A stretch of DNA of 64,000 nt from Leishmania martiniquensis (Eukaryota; Euglenozoa; Kinetoplastea; Trypanosomatida; Trypanosomatidae): NCBI RefSeq assembly GCF_017916325.1, contig NC_090153.1:5001-69000 (forward strand). Reading direction: 5' to 3'. Shown piece after piece: positions 19,620 to 29,390 of the stretch. Position 1 is the stretch's first letter. Each line of letters opens with the position of its first letter. The position numbers and the translations under genes are program-made. Below the pieces are notes generated by a model. The model searched no databases. It saw only the letters and a list, made by a program, of their open reading frames with translations, and had not been told where the DNA came from.

Positions 19620-21782
19620 TCATCTGCGGCGTGGAGGTGGCTTAGGACGGTTCACGGTGTTCACACAACGGGGAATGTGACGCGCCGCCACGTCTGGCGC
19701 AAAGCGTCGCTGGCAATGCGGACAGGGCACGTAATCGGGATTGGTGGAGTACGTTGGCGGCGGCAAGTCCTTCGCTGTTCCGCCGGCTTTCAAAACTTGA
19801 TCCACCTGCCGAGCCTCGCGCAGTGCGCGCCGAAACGCCTCACTCTCCGCCTTCCAGTCACGCTTCGGAGCACTAGGCGGCGGCGGGCCAGAGTTCTTCG
19901 CTGGGGCGGTGGCGCCCTCTGCCAGCCGCTGCTTTGTTGCATTGAAGACACGCCGCTTCTTCTGCGAGTTGCAGATGCGCTCGTGCTTCTCGAGAGACTC
20001 AGGCGCAAAGCGACGGCCGCAGTTACTGCACGGCAGTCGCTCTGCATCCTCTTCAGCGTAGGCGGGATCAGCACCATTACCTTTCTCTGAAGAGGGCGAC
20101 GCGCTGCCTTTTGCAGGTGCGGCCGGAGCGACATCGCCGGCCGCGTGCGGTGCGAGGTGTTTCGTCGCCTCGTTCACCGCTTGCTGATGCGGCTTGCCCG
20201 CTTTGGCAGCCGTCAGGCATGAGATGTCGGTCGGTGTTAGGGTAGCGTTGGTACTACCAGGTAGATCAGCATCAGGAGTGCTGGGCCCTCTGAATGTCTC
20301 CAGCCTGCCGCCACAGTCCTCGCAAAAAATCGCCGTGGGATCCCCTACCGTTTCCTTGCAGTTGGCGCAGTAGAGCGCCGCCATGTCCGCTGTAGAAACT
20401 CCTGTACGGGAAGATGACGCAGCGGCTGATAATGCGGGGGCTGAAGCAGAGTCAGCATCGCCCAGCGCGGCGCCGCAATTGTCACAAAAGTTACCGTCTG
20501 CGTCGCTGAGTACCTTGCACGCAGGGCACACGACACTCCGCGCCGTCGGCACGTTCTCGTTCGGTCCGCCCGGGGTACGCTCGCACTTTGGTGCGCCTTG
20601 AACCGGCCGACCACACGTGCCACAAAATCTCGATTTTTGCGGAACGCGCTCCCCGCAGTGCTGGCAATAGCTGGAAGGTTGCTTTGACAGCAAGCTGCGG
20701 CCACACTCACGACAGAACTTTGCATCGGCGTCGTACTCGACCGCTTCGCATTGCAAGCAAACTCGACTCTCAGCGTGGAGGGTGGAGTCGCGGGGGAGCC
20801 GGTTGCGCTTTGGATGAAGTCGGTCCTCGCTCGCTGAGGAGGTGGGTCGCTGCAGTTTTTCGCATCGCTTCTCCCTTCCCAGTGTCACATCGTCACCGCT
20901 TGACCTTGTGCTTACCAGCTCCGCTCGTGTCGTAGTCGTTGCGGTGCTGCGAGGGCTGGCGCCGCCACCGCCCTTAGTTGAACGCGCCCAGATGGTCTTA
21001 GCTGGATTTTCGGGGCGACATGAGCGCAAGTGCACCACTAGACGATCTGGCAGGAAATTTCGACTGCAGTTCGGGCATGCTTCCAAGTTGTTGATGAACT
21101 CCTGGAACTGATCCTCGGCCTGCTCGCGCGCCGAGGCGTCTGGGCGGCCACGCCAGTTCACCGTGTCGGGGTGCTTCGGAGGCTGACCGCGCATGCTCGG
21201 ATCGGCGTTCTGCCACTGTGCCAGCTTCTTCTCATAGCACTGCGGCACGTGGATCCCGATGGAGGCGGTGCCGAACTGCTGACCACACAGGTAACACGTC
21301 GGAAGAAGAGGGGGCCCGGAGGGCATCGAGCGATTGGTTGTTGAGCGCTGCTGTTCGCACTTGTGCTTTCCGGCTCCAGATGCGCTGCTTCCCCCACCTC
21401 CTGCCTTCGTTTTAGAGGGTGGAGTGGCATCTTTGCCATTCGCCTTGCAGCCGCGCAGGTGAACCGACAGCCGGTCCGGCAGGAAAGTGCGGGCGCAGTG
21501 CGGGCACGGCACCAGTTGGGAGTTGAACTCTTGGTACTGCTCTTGATTGGCTGCCTCGACCGTGGCACCGCTACTACCTTTCCACTTTACCGTGTCAGGG
21601 TGCTTTGGCTTTGGGCCGCGGATAGCCGGGTCAGCAACTTCCCACTGGCTCAGCTTCTTTTGGTAGCATTGGGGTATATGAATGCCAATGGAGGCGCTAC
21701 CAAACTGCTGGCCGCATAGGTAGCACACGCGGAATTGGGGGCGTTGAGCTACCGTCTTTGATTCTGCGAATGCAGAAGGCAT
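19620..21782 (-). CDS. Multi-zinc-finger protein: six C2HC fingers and four zinc ribbons
   Basis: The protein has 720 residues. Two paired units come first, each a CYLCGQQFG-type finger (Cys20, Cys23, His35, Cys39 in the first) followed by a CPHCARTFLPDRL-type finger with a terminal H-x4-C. Then come four C-x2-C...C-x2-C zinc ribbons between about residues 340 and 510 (KFCRECGR, RFCGTCGR, NFCDNCGA and IFCEDCGG ends). Two further C2HC fingers (PCSNCGRRFAPESLEKH and PCPHCQRRFAPDVAARH) finish the protein. The linkers are rich in Ser, Ala and Lys. The C2HC type is that of ZNF474/ZC2HC1 proteins. Ligand and role are unknown; DNA, RNA or protein binding are all possible. The ATG at 21782 sits just before the first finger. 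Confidence 0.85.
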   Translation of the reverse strand: MPSAFAESKTVAQRPQFRVCYLCGQQFGSASIGIHIPQCYQKKLSQWEVADPAIRGPKPKHPDTVKWKGSSGATVEAANQEQYQEFNSQLVPCPHCARTFLPDRLSVHLRGCKANGKDATPPSKTKAGGGGSSASGAGKHKCEQQRSTTNRSMPSGPPLLPTCYLCGQQFGTASIGIHVPQCYEKKLAQWQNADPSMRGQPPKHPDTVNWRGRPDASAREQAEDQFQEFINNLEACPNCSRNFLPDRLVVHLRSCRPENPAKTIWARSTKGGGGASPRSTATTTTRAELVSTRSSGDDVTLGREKRCEKLQRPTSSASEDRLHPKRNRLPRDSTLHAESRVCLQCEAVEYDADAKFCRECGRSLLSKQPSSYCQHCGERVPQKSRFCGTCGRPVQGAPKCERTPGGPNENVPTARSVVCPACKVLSDADGNFCDNCGAALGDADSASAPALSAAASSSRTGVSTADMAALYCANCKETVGDPTAIFCEDCGGRLETFRGPSTPDADLPGSTNATLTPTDISCLTAAKAGKPHQQAVNEATKHLAPHAAGDVAPAAPAKGSASPSSEKGNGADPAYAEEDAERLPCSNCGRRFAPESLEKHERICNSQKKRRVFNATKQRLAEGATAPAKNSGPPPPSAPKRDWKAESEAFRRALREARQVDQVLKAGGTAKDLPPPTYSTNPDYVPCPHCQRRFAPDVAARHIPRCVNTVNRPKPPPRRR

Positions 21783-22878
21783 CGCTTTGTGCTCTTGAGC
21801 TGAGAAAAATGCCGACTCGTGCGGCAGAGCTGCCGGCGCGCAGGACTTTGGCCGAAGGGATCTTTTGGCTACGGATTCCTGGGCTGAAGTCGAGAAAAAG
21901 AGGGAAGAACAGTGGGATAATGGAGAAGTCGGGGGAGGAGTGAGGGGTGAGGGAGCAGCGGAGCGTCATCAACGCCGGTGTGCAGTTGGAGAGGTTGTCA
22001 AAGTGGCCGGAATGCAGTTGCGATGTGGCAGGGTTCTGTCCACCCTGTGATATCACACCTACCCAGAGAAGCGGACGTGAGAAAAAGAGAAGAGGCGAGC
22101 GGAATCAGCTGGCGGGGAGCGTTCAGCAAGAAAAGTGGAGGGAGCCATACAAACGGAGCCCTGGGGAGGGCCAGGAAGAGCAGATACCAGCCAGGAAGCG
22201 CCAGCACAAGAACAGAAAAAGCTCTACATAAAAAGCGGCCGTTAAGCTGGGCATGCGCTTGCATTCTCGCCCCTTTTTCTTTTCGCGATGCAGTTTGTGC
22301 CATGCGTGCGCACATATGCACGCACAACGTATGTGGCGCGCCGAGGCGCGTGCGCCCAGAATACGGGGGTGAGGGAAGAAAAAGTGGAAAATAAACAGAC
22401 AGCCAGTTTCCTAGATGATAGAGTACAGCTAACGGAGAAGAGGGAATCGAGAAAGAAAAGAGCGATGGGGCGCGACACACATAGATGTCTCATCCATCAG
22501 CAGTCAGACGCCGCAGCCAGCAAAACAGCAGCCAAGAGCGACACACAAGCGATAGGTGCACACGCGTCTCAATGAAGATGGAAAACAAAGAGAAAACCCC
22601 TCCGTAATATCACCGAGCTGGCTCAAGAAGGAGATGAGAATGAGAAGAGAGGGGGGACAGAATGCTAATGCCACGCATTGGCAGCCCGCGAACGGGAGGA
22701 AGCGGGATATTCACCCTTTTCAAGCGCCTTGAAAGTGCAGGACCGTGATATCATCCATCAGTGGAGCAGCAGGCCAAAACGCGTCACAGACTCAAACGTA
22801 TCATCCTCCCCCCCGTTTCCCTGTCCCGTATATCTTTCATGTTATTCAGACGCAGAGAACGGCAGAATGGTGCGGTGT
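21783..22878. other. Intergenic region
   Basis: About 1.1 kb with no supported gene. It is the 3' flank of the NDUFA9-like gene and the 5' flank of the zinc-finger gene, purine-rich on the plus strand. Confidence 0.45.
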
Positions 22879-24318
22879 CTATTGAATGGCTGTGGGGCCG
22901 GGATGCTTGACGTTCGATGGGTAGGTGGCACCCTTCAGCGGCTGGACGCGGAATTGTTGCCCCGGGTAGATCTCCTGTGCGAGGGCCTCGAGGCCATCGG
23001 TGCGGCCAAAGCCTGGCTCTGCCTTTGCGCGATAGATGCCAAACTTCTTCGCAGCCTCTTCCTCCTGCTCAAAGGCAGCCTTATCTGCTGCCTCAAGCTG
23101 CTTGAAAGCGAGATCAAGCTCGTGCAAGGGAGCGAGCTTTCGGCTGCCGCGCTCGACCTCGGCCGCCTCGCGGATGGTGTGTGGCGTGTAGGCAATACGG
23201 TCCCAAGTCGCCAGGCGGTCGAAGAGCGTGTTGCGACGGTTAACCTGATCGAGCTCAAACGTGAGGATGTAGTTGTCGTCGAACCACGGGTTCGGTACCG
23301 TCCATGTGGCGAGTTTGCCAAAGAAACGACCTAAGCCTCGGTAGCACGGCACAACAAGGCGCCTCTCAAAATAGCGCGCAATCTCCCGGAACGCCTCAAC
23401 GTGGCTCATAGTCTGTGGCCCACCAAGGTCAAACTTGTAGCGCACCGCACGATGAGACATGGAGCACCGGACGACGGCGCGGGCGGCGTCGACGACCCAT
23501 GTCGGCTGCACCTTCGTGTTGGGGAAGCATGCTGGGTAAATATAGCGGCCCAAGCCACGGTAGCGGTAGTTTTTGCCGTAGAGAGGACCGAACCGGATGA
23601 TCGTAGCGTCGGGGTGGTTAGCGCCGACGGCGTCCTCGCCGCGCGCACGGAAGTCGACGTAATTTGACTCTGAGGCGAAGGTAGCGTCGAGACCGTTGCA
23701 GAAGATGACGCGCTCCGCTCGCACACTGCGCGCAGTCCAGCTCACGTTCGTGGCCCCAACCAAGAACACGTCGTGATGGCTGTTGTTGGCGTACTCAGCG
23801 TGGTAGTCGATAGCGAAGATGAGGGTATCACTCCCATTCGACGCGACGTTAACTTGAATGCGGTCCGTAACGTCACATTCGTGCAGCTCTAGTTTATCCG
23901 GGTAAGCGTGCATAAGTACGTCGAGATCGGACCCTTGGGGGATGAGTGTGGGATAACGAGTGGTGGCGCGTACCTTCTCGATGTCCGGGTGCTCGCAGAG
24001 CTCCCGAACTATCTCAGCCCCGAGGTAACCGCTGGCGCCGAACACAGTGACGCGCTTCGCCGGTTTCGGGTTGAGGCGGCGCCGCTCGTGTGGCAGACGC
24101 ACAGCAGGGTTAGGCAGCAGCATCGCAGCCCAGTAAGGCCCACGCTCGTAGCCAAAACCACCACCAGTGGTTACAGGCTTTTGGGTCGGATACATTTGGC
24201 TGAAGTCCTTTCGATCTAAAAACATAGACTCGGGCTGGTGGCCAAACGGGTCCCAGAAGGTTCGCGCGCCGCCCAGGGTGGCGGCGGCGCAAGAACACTT
24301 GACTAATAACCGCCGCAT
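22879..24318 (-). CDS. NDUFA9-like (39-kDa) subunit of mitochondrial complex I
   Basis: The protein has 479 residues. The N-terminus (MRRLLVKCSCAAATLGGARTF) looks like a mitochondrial import signal. An extended SDR/epimerase fold follows, with the nucleotide loop GASGYLG at residues 94-100 preceded by RVTVF. Further matches are the strand NGSDTLIFAIDYH, the segment ATIIRFGPLYGKNYRY, and a C-terminal part in which ERRLVVPCYRGLGRFFGKLATW resembles NDUFA9. The usual catalytic Tyr-x3-Lys is not apparent, consistent with a structural subunit that binds NADPH. The C-terminal 100 residues are a Lys/Glu-rich helix plus tail. NDUFA9 sits in the matrix arm of NADH:ubiquinone oxidoreductase near the quinone site (family knowledge). 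Confidence 0.85.
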   Translation of the reverse strand: MRRLLVKCSCAAATLGGARTFWDPFGHQPESMFLDRKDFSQMYPTQKPVTTGGGFGYERGPYWAAMLLPNPAVRLPHERRRLNPKPAKRVTVFGASGYLGAEIVRELCEHPDIEKVRATTRYPTLIPQGSDLDVLMHAYPDKLELHECDVTDRIQVNVASNGSDTLIFAIDYHAEYANNSHHDVFLVGATNVSWTARSVRAERVIFCNGLDATFASESNYVDFRARGEDAVGANHPDATIIRFGPLYGKNYRYRGLGRYIYPACFPNTKVQPTWVVDAARAVVRCSMSHRAVRYKFDLGGPQTMSHVEAFREIARYFERRLVVPCYRGLGRFFGKLATWTVPNPWFDDNYILTFELDQVNRRNTLFDRLATWDRIAYTPHTIREAAEVERGSRKLAPLHELDLAFKQLEAADKAAFEQEEEAAKKFGIYRAKAEPGFGRTDGLEALAQEIYPGQQFRVQPLKGATYPSNVKHPGPTAIQ

Positions 24319-24476
24319 GGTTATCGGCAGCGTGACCGGAAAAGCTGCTGTACAGTGGTCCTTTTCGAAAGAATTTGTTTAAGTTCGTTGTCAGGTGTAA
24401 GATCTGAGGAAAGATTCGGACATGTGTGAAAAAGTGCCCCACGCAGTAGTCGGCGCGCGCCTCTCTCCTGCGTTTG

Positions 24477-24494
24477 GTGTGTGTGTGTGTGTGT
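24477..24494. repeat. (GT)9 microsatellite
   Basis: A perfect GT dinucleotide run of 18 bases in the 5' flank of the NDUFA9-like gene. On the transcribed strand it is (AC)9. Confidence 0.9.
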
Positions 24495-24933
24495 AGACCT
24501 CGACTTTCGTCCACGTGTTGGCAACGAAGCGATAATCTGCCCCTCCGCTCCTGAGGCTGTCCTGATCAAGTAGCTGAGCACTGGGGCAGAAGAAAAAGAC
24601 GGTAAACTGTGGCACTTTACCTTAACCGCTGCGACAGTCAGAGTAAAGCCACACAAGTCAGTGGCACCAGCGCTTCGCTCAGAAAAAAAAAGAAGGAATG
24701 AGATGGCAGTACATCGATCAGGAAGACTGGCACGTGTGCATCGGCGCGTGTGGTCATTTCCAAGGCAGCGCTCTGGCCATTCATTCGGTGAAAGAAGAAA
24801 AAGACCCCAGTCACTTTCAAAGGCGTCTGGACAACTGTCACATGGAGCACGGCCAAAACAAGCCAAACCGCCCCCAACGCTTTTGCCACGGCTTTCTTCA
24901 TAGCCTTCCTTCGACACGCCCTCGAGACGCTGC

Positions 24934-25234
24934 CCGCTCCAATGCGCGGCATCACCGGAGGCCCTGCGCGCACTCTGTCTGGGAGAAGCCACAGAGCGCG
25001 CCGCCGGCGGCCTCGGGCTACTGCTGCTGATGGTTGTGGTCGGTGTGCAGGCCTACGCTGGTGCGCCGCCGAAGAGATGTGCGGTCTCGATCACGTGTCC
25101 AAACAAGCTCGGCACGGATCGCATCTACACCTCAGCAGGGGTGCCCGCCCTTCTACTGCTGTTGCCTCTCTTTTCCCTTCAGCCTGTGCGGCATGCGGTG
25201 GAATCGCAAGAGGCGGCGCGACGCCAGACAGTGT
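24934..25234 (+). repeat. Dispersed repeat element B, copy 1 (direct partner at 41516-41816)
   Basis: This 301-bp segment matches 41516-41816 in the same orientation with a constant offset of 16,582 at both ends. No mismatch was found by comparing translations in three frames. Boundaries: CCGCTCCAATGCGCGG on the left and CGCCAGACAGTGT on the right. The flanks outside differ between copies and show no target duplication. It lies in the 3' flank of the glucosidase II gene. It may be a short retroposon remnant; the family is not assigned. Confidence 0.95.
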
Positions 25235-26132
25235 TTTCGTGTCCGGCTCGTGCGCGTAGACGTCGTTCAGCATAGGCAAATAACCTGTGGTTGTATGCAC
25301 AGCTTGACAGCTTTGCTTGCGACGCACTCAAAAGTAGAAATGAAAACTATCCTATGGCGGAGTTATGATTTTGAGCGGCCTCCTCTTACCCAACCCCCAT
25401 CCTTGCTATGCTTGAAAAGCGCCTTTGAACTCATGACTCTACACCGCCGCAAGCTATGCGCAAGCCGAAGATGAGGGGTGTCGGATGCTGGAAGTGCTGC
25501 TTGCAATGTTTCCCGTATGGCACGAAGATAGGTAATATGATCTCGGCTCCTTAACTCTCAGGTCTGTTGCGGATAGAGCTCAGATTCAATAAGTGTTTCT
25601 TCGTCGGTTTTTCTTCATGAAGCTGCGCATCTCAAGAGCGATGTCTGCGTTGTCGCTCAGTATGTCCACAAGTAGTGTTGTGTGCCGTCCCGGGTAAGTC
25701 GTACTGCGCTACCCTCTCTAGCGGCGCCCCTCACCAGCACATAGAAGCCCACATACACACACACACACGTGCACACGGGGAGCGCATATACACAGCTTGC
25801 CAGATCGTCTTCTTCGCGGATCTCCTAGCACAGTGGATGCGCCCGAGCAGCATCTTTGCCACACATACGAAGAGGGGCAAGATAGCGGTACGCCTTCCTG
25901 AGAAAAACAAAAGAGTGGTAAATGTTCGGTGGAGAAACGCACGTGAGGGGCCGGAGTGGTGATCGAGAGACGCTCTGGTCCATTTGTTCAAAGAAGCGCA
26001 TCCCCTTAAAGGGGTCGTGCAAGGGCCTGCGATCCTGTTCATCTCCTAGCGTTCTCGCGTCCTAACGCGCGATAACACAACCTCGAGCAGCCCCTCTACC
26101 AGCACTAGCTGCGTATCCGAGCATGGAAAAGC

Positions 26133-28598
26133 CTATTCGCTCTCGAAGGAGATGAACCAGTCGGAAGCCACGAGAACGTTCGGGTTGCGCACTGTCACGG
26201 TCTGTCCATGCTGCTCAAACTCGAGCATCGTGGCAACCTCCGTATGGTCAACGAGCGTATTCAAGACCACCTTGCCGACCTTGCCAACGTAGCCGTAGAT
26301 GACAACGCGCTCGACAGCGTTAACGGCATGGTAGAGCAAGGCGTCCCCGGGGGAGTCCGGGTAGGCACTGTTCTGCAGCACATGATTCGAGTAGGAGAAC
26401 GCGCGGTGGACGAAACCGCCCTTTTTGTAATCATAGGTGGTGCCGTCATCCATGTAAAGGTCTCCATAGCTGTTGCCGTTCTCGTTCAAGGCGACGAAGA
26501 GCGTGAATGGATCCATGCGGGCAGCGAAGGTGCTCCGACGAAGCCGTAACTTCATCGGGACAACGTGGCCACCGCGTAGGAACATTGGTATTGTGTCTTT
26601 CTCGACTGGCATGGTGTGTTGATCGACAGCGAGCGCGCCCGTGAAATAGTTGTACCAGAGCGTGCCCTTGGGCAGGGGCACCGTCACCTCCGTCACTTTC
26701 GGCTTAACCACAGGCTGCACGAGGATCGAGGGGCCAAAGAGGTACGTCCCCTGCTCCTCGCGCAATTCTGGCTGGGTAGGGAACTCGTAGAAGAGAGGGC
26801 GCATGATGGTATTGCCCTCGGTGTGTGCATGGTAGAAGGTGGTATAGAGGTACGGCACCATGGCGTACCGCAGCGCCAGTGCGTTGCGGATAAGCAGCTG
26901 GGCCTCATCCGAGAAGGTCCACGGCTCTCGGCGCTTCGTATCGTGGTGGGAGTGGACCCGATAAAAGGGCAGAAAGATGCCAGCTTGCATCCAGCGCACA
27001 AACAGCTCTTCCTCGGGGTCAAAGAAGAAGCCGCCAATGTCGCAGCCGCAAAAGGGGTAGTTTGAGATGGACAAGGAGAGCAGCTCGGGGATGCTGTTCT
27101 CCAGGTGCTCCCAGTGAGCGGAGTTGTCTCCCGTCCACATGGCCGCATAACGCTGCGACCCAGCAAAGAAGCTGCGCGTGAGGACGAAAGGGCGCTCGGT
27201 GGCTGCGTCAGGGCCGCCAGCCTCAAGCATTCCTTTGTAAACGGACTGAACCGAGAAAAAGCCGTACACGTTGTGCACAAAGCGATGCGTGACGGTTTGG
27301 CCATTGTCCAGCTTGTGCAACACCTCCTTCGGTAGCGTTCCCCTCTCGCCCCCAAACACTGATGGCTCATTCATGTCCACCCAGGTGTGGATATCGCGAC
27401 TGCCGCCCGGGTAACGGTCGTCGTGGAGGAACTGCGAGTACCAGTCGCGCGTGCGCGTGTTGAGGAAGTCGGGCCACGAGCTGCTCCCCGGCCAGCAGTT
27501 GCCCTCGAAGTCGTTCCCGACGGAGCTCTTGACGTAGTGGTCACCCTCCGTGGCCTCCGTGTGAACGTAGTAGTTGGTGTCGCGCTTCACGTGTGGATCC
27601 TTGACAGTGACCAGTTTTCGGCCCTTAGAGGCTAGCGCGTCGGTCAGTACCTTGGGCTCAGGAAAGCTGTGCGGGTCCCAGGTGAAGTACTTCTTCGTGT
27701 CAGTGTGCTCGATGTCCAGCCACAGCACGTCGTACGGCATATTGTGAGTGTCAAAGCCCTCGTCCACAGAGAGGCAGTCTTTCGTGCTCATATAGTTCCA
27801 GCGAGACTGATGGAGCCCCAGGCTAAAGTACGGTGGCATCACCGTCGGCCCCGTGAGCGTCGCGTGCTGCTGCTGAACCTTTGCTGGGGTAGGGCCCGGT
27901 AGGAAAAAGATGTCAATCGCACCGACCTCGGGCTGCCACCAACACGACGGCGCCGCGCTGCCGTCGCCCACTTTCACGTGGGTCTCAGAGGGGTTAGGAA
28001 AGAGAACACCGCAGGTCGACATCGGTGCGTACGCCATGACAAAGGGGATGGCGCCGTAGAGCGCACTGGTGCTGTTCAACGGGTATTGAAAGGCATCTGT
28101 ATTGTACATCTCGTAATCCATTCCACCACGCAGCGGCAGATCCGCTGCGTGCTCGGGCAGGCCGTACAAGGTCTGCGCAGCAGGGAACGTAAAGTTGACG
28201 TGTGGTGGTGCCGTGGCATCGGAGAGAGCGGTTGCCTCCACGAGCGGGTTCCCGTCGCATGAGAAGTTGAGCCCAACATGCGAAGGTTCGACGCTCAGTG
28301 CCAGGATGCATTTCCCGTGCGTGACACTCCACTGCGAGCCGCTGGCTCCTTTAGTGAACAGTAGCGCCGTGCCAGCGGGAAGGATGATACCCTCCGGCAG
28401 ATATGTCCACTGGTTCGCTGGCTTTGCAGTCACGCGCACAACATCGTTGGGGTAGCCGACTGCCTCCAGCGCCAGACCCCCTTCTGTCTTAATTACCGCC
28501 ATGGGCGAGGCGACCGTTGCCAGGAGCAGCAGCACCGAGAAAAGAATCAGACGGAGAGAAGAGTTCTCCATCACTGCCCGCAGCGCGCTATGGAGCAT
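26133..28598 (-). CDS. Glucosidase II alpha subunit (GH31 alpha-glucosidase)
   Basis: The protein has 821 residues. It trims glucose from N-glycans on newly made glycoproteins in the ER. In trypanosomatids, glycans are transferred without glucose, and this enzyme would remove the glucose added by UDP-glucose:glycoprotein glucosyltransferase in the folding cycle (family knowledge). A signal peptide is visible (SLRLILFSVLLLLATVASP). Either the ATG at 28598 or the one at 28571 (MENSSLRL) could be used; the second gives the cleaner signal. GH31 motifs are intact: WLDIEHTD near 293, the nucleophile Asp408 in WVDMNEPSVF, and the acid/base Asp491 in WTGDN preceded by RSFFAGSQRY. SFCG-type FCGCDIGGF follows. 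No membrane anchor or KDEL is present, so retention through a beta subunit is expected. Confidence 0.95.
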   Translation of the reverse strand: MLHSALRAVMENSSLRLILFSVLLLLATVASPMAVIKTEGGLALEAVGYPNDVVRVTAKPANQWTYLPEGIILPAGTALLFTKGASGSQWSVTHGKCILALSVEPSHVGLNFSCDGNPLVEATALSDATAPPHVNFTFPAAQTLYGLPEHAADLPLRGGMDYEMYNTDAFQYPLNSTSALYGAIPFVMAYAPMSTCGVLFPNPSETHVKVGDGSAAPSCWWQPEVGAIDIFFLPGPTPAKVQQQHATLTGPTVMPPYFSLGLHQSRWNYMSTKDCLSVDEGFDTHNMPYDVLWLDIEHTDTKKYFTWDPHSFPEPKVLTDALASKGRKLVTVKDPHVKRDTNYYVHTEATEGDHYVKSSVGNDFEGNCWPGSSSWPDFLNTRTRDWYSQFLHDDRYPGGSRDIHTWVDMNEPSVFGGERGTLPKEVLHKLDNGQTVTHRFVHNVYGFFSVQSVYKGMLEAGGPDAATERPFVLTRSFFAGSQRYAAMWTGDNSAHWEHLENSIPELLSLSISNYPFCGCDIGGFFFDPEEELFVRWMQAGIFLPFYRVHSHHDTKRREPWTFSDEAQLLIRNALALRYAMVPYLYTTFYHAHTEGNTIMRPLFYEFPTQPELREEQGTYLFGPSILVQPVVKPKVTEVTVPLPKGTLWYNYFTGALAVDQHTMPVEKDTIPMFLRGGHVVPMKLRLRRSTFAARMDPFTLFVALNENGNSYGDLYMDDGTTYDYKKGGFVHRAFSYSNHVLQNSAYPDSPGDALLYHAVNAVERVVIYGYVGKVGKVVLNTLVDHTEVATMLEFEQHGQTVTVRNPNVLVASDWFISFESE

Positions 28599-29390
28599 CA
28601 GCGGCGCACGTAGAGAGAAGAGGGCAAAGGGGAGTTACACAAAACAGCCGAAGGGAGAGTGAGAGATGCACGAAAAGTGTGCCAAGACAAAGTCAAACGT
28701 CGCGCCAACAAATGATGCAGGAGGGACTTCACAGATACAGAGACCTCTGGGGTGCACTACCAACGGTGTGGGGCCGGCGAGGGAGGGCAGGAATGCGCTC
28801 TGGAGGCGAGGGCGAATGTGAGAGAGGAGTAACACCAAATCACTTAATGTTCACTATGAGACAGTGTGCTGCAGAGATAGAAAGAGAGAAGGCAAACGAG
28901 CCCACTCTTCACAGATGACGTGCACGCAACCGTAACAGCTGATGCCGCTCGAGTGGGTAGTGTAGCGACGAGGAGGGGAAGAGGGAGAGGGTTCAAAAGA
29001 AAAAAAGAGAGATACAAGCACGGCATTGCGTGAGACAGCGACATTCATGCGAGTAGAACACGAGCGGCGCCACAACGGCCACAAAAAGAAGGAGGTGAAC
29101 GAGGGAGGGTGCCGTCATCAGGACGCCAGTAAAACCGAGATAGGGAGAGGTCTAGGCGACAGCTAACGTCACAGCAGTGGTGCGGTGCCATCGCTCATTT
29201 TTCTTCTTGTTCTCTTTCTGTGCAGGAGTGCGCAAGCAGCAAAACTCGTGTTGGTCAAGGAGAGCCGCTAGGTACTCTCGGTTAGAAGGTTGCCGGCGAC
29301 TGCCCGCAACGAGAAGTGGCGCACGCTGTACGAGCACTCATCGCAGGAAGTTAAATGTCTCTCGTGTATTCCTAGCATTGGACTCATGCG
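28599..29390. other. Intergenic region
   Basis: About 0.8 kb with no gene supported. A purine-rich stretch near 28970-29015 (plus strand) is CT-rich on the minus strand and is a candidate splice tract for the glucosidase II mRNA. Confidence 0.45.

Larger units (their letters stand above)
24319..26132. other. Intergenic region holding repeat element B copy 1
   Basis: This 1.8 kb gap is the 3' flank of the glucosidase II gene and the 5' flank of the NDUFA9-like gene. It contains (GT)9 at 24477-24494, element B at 24934-25234 and a CA-rich run near 25749-25768. No gene supported. Confidence 0.55.
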
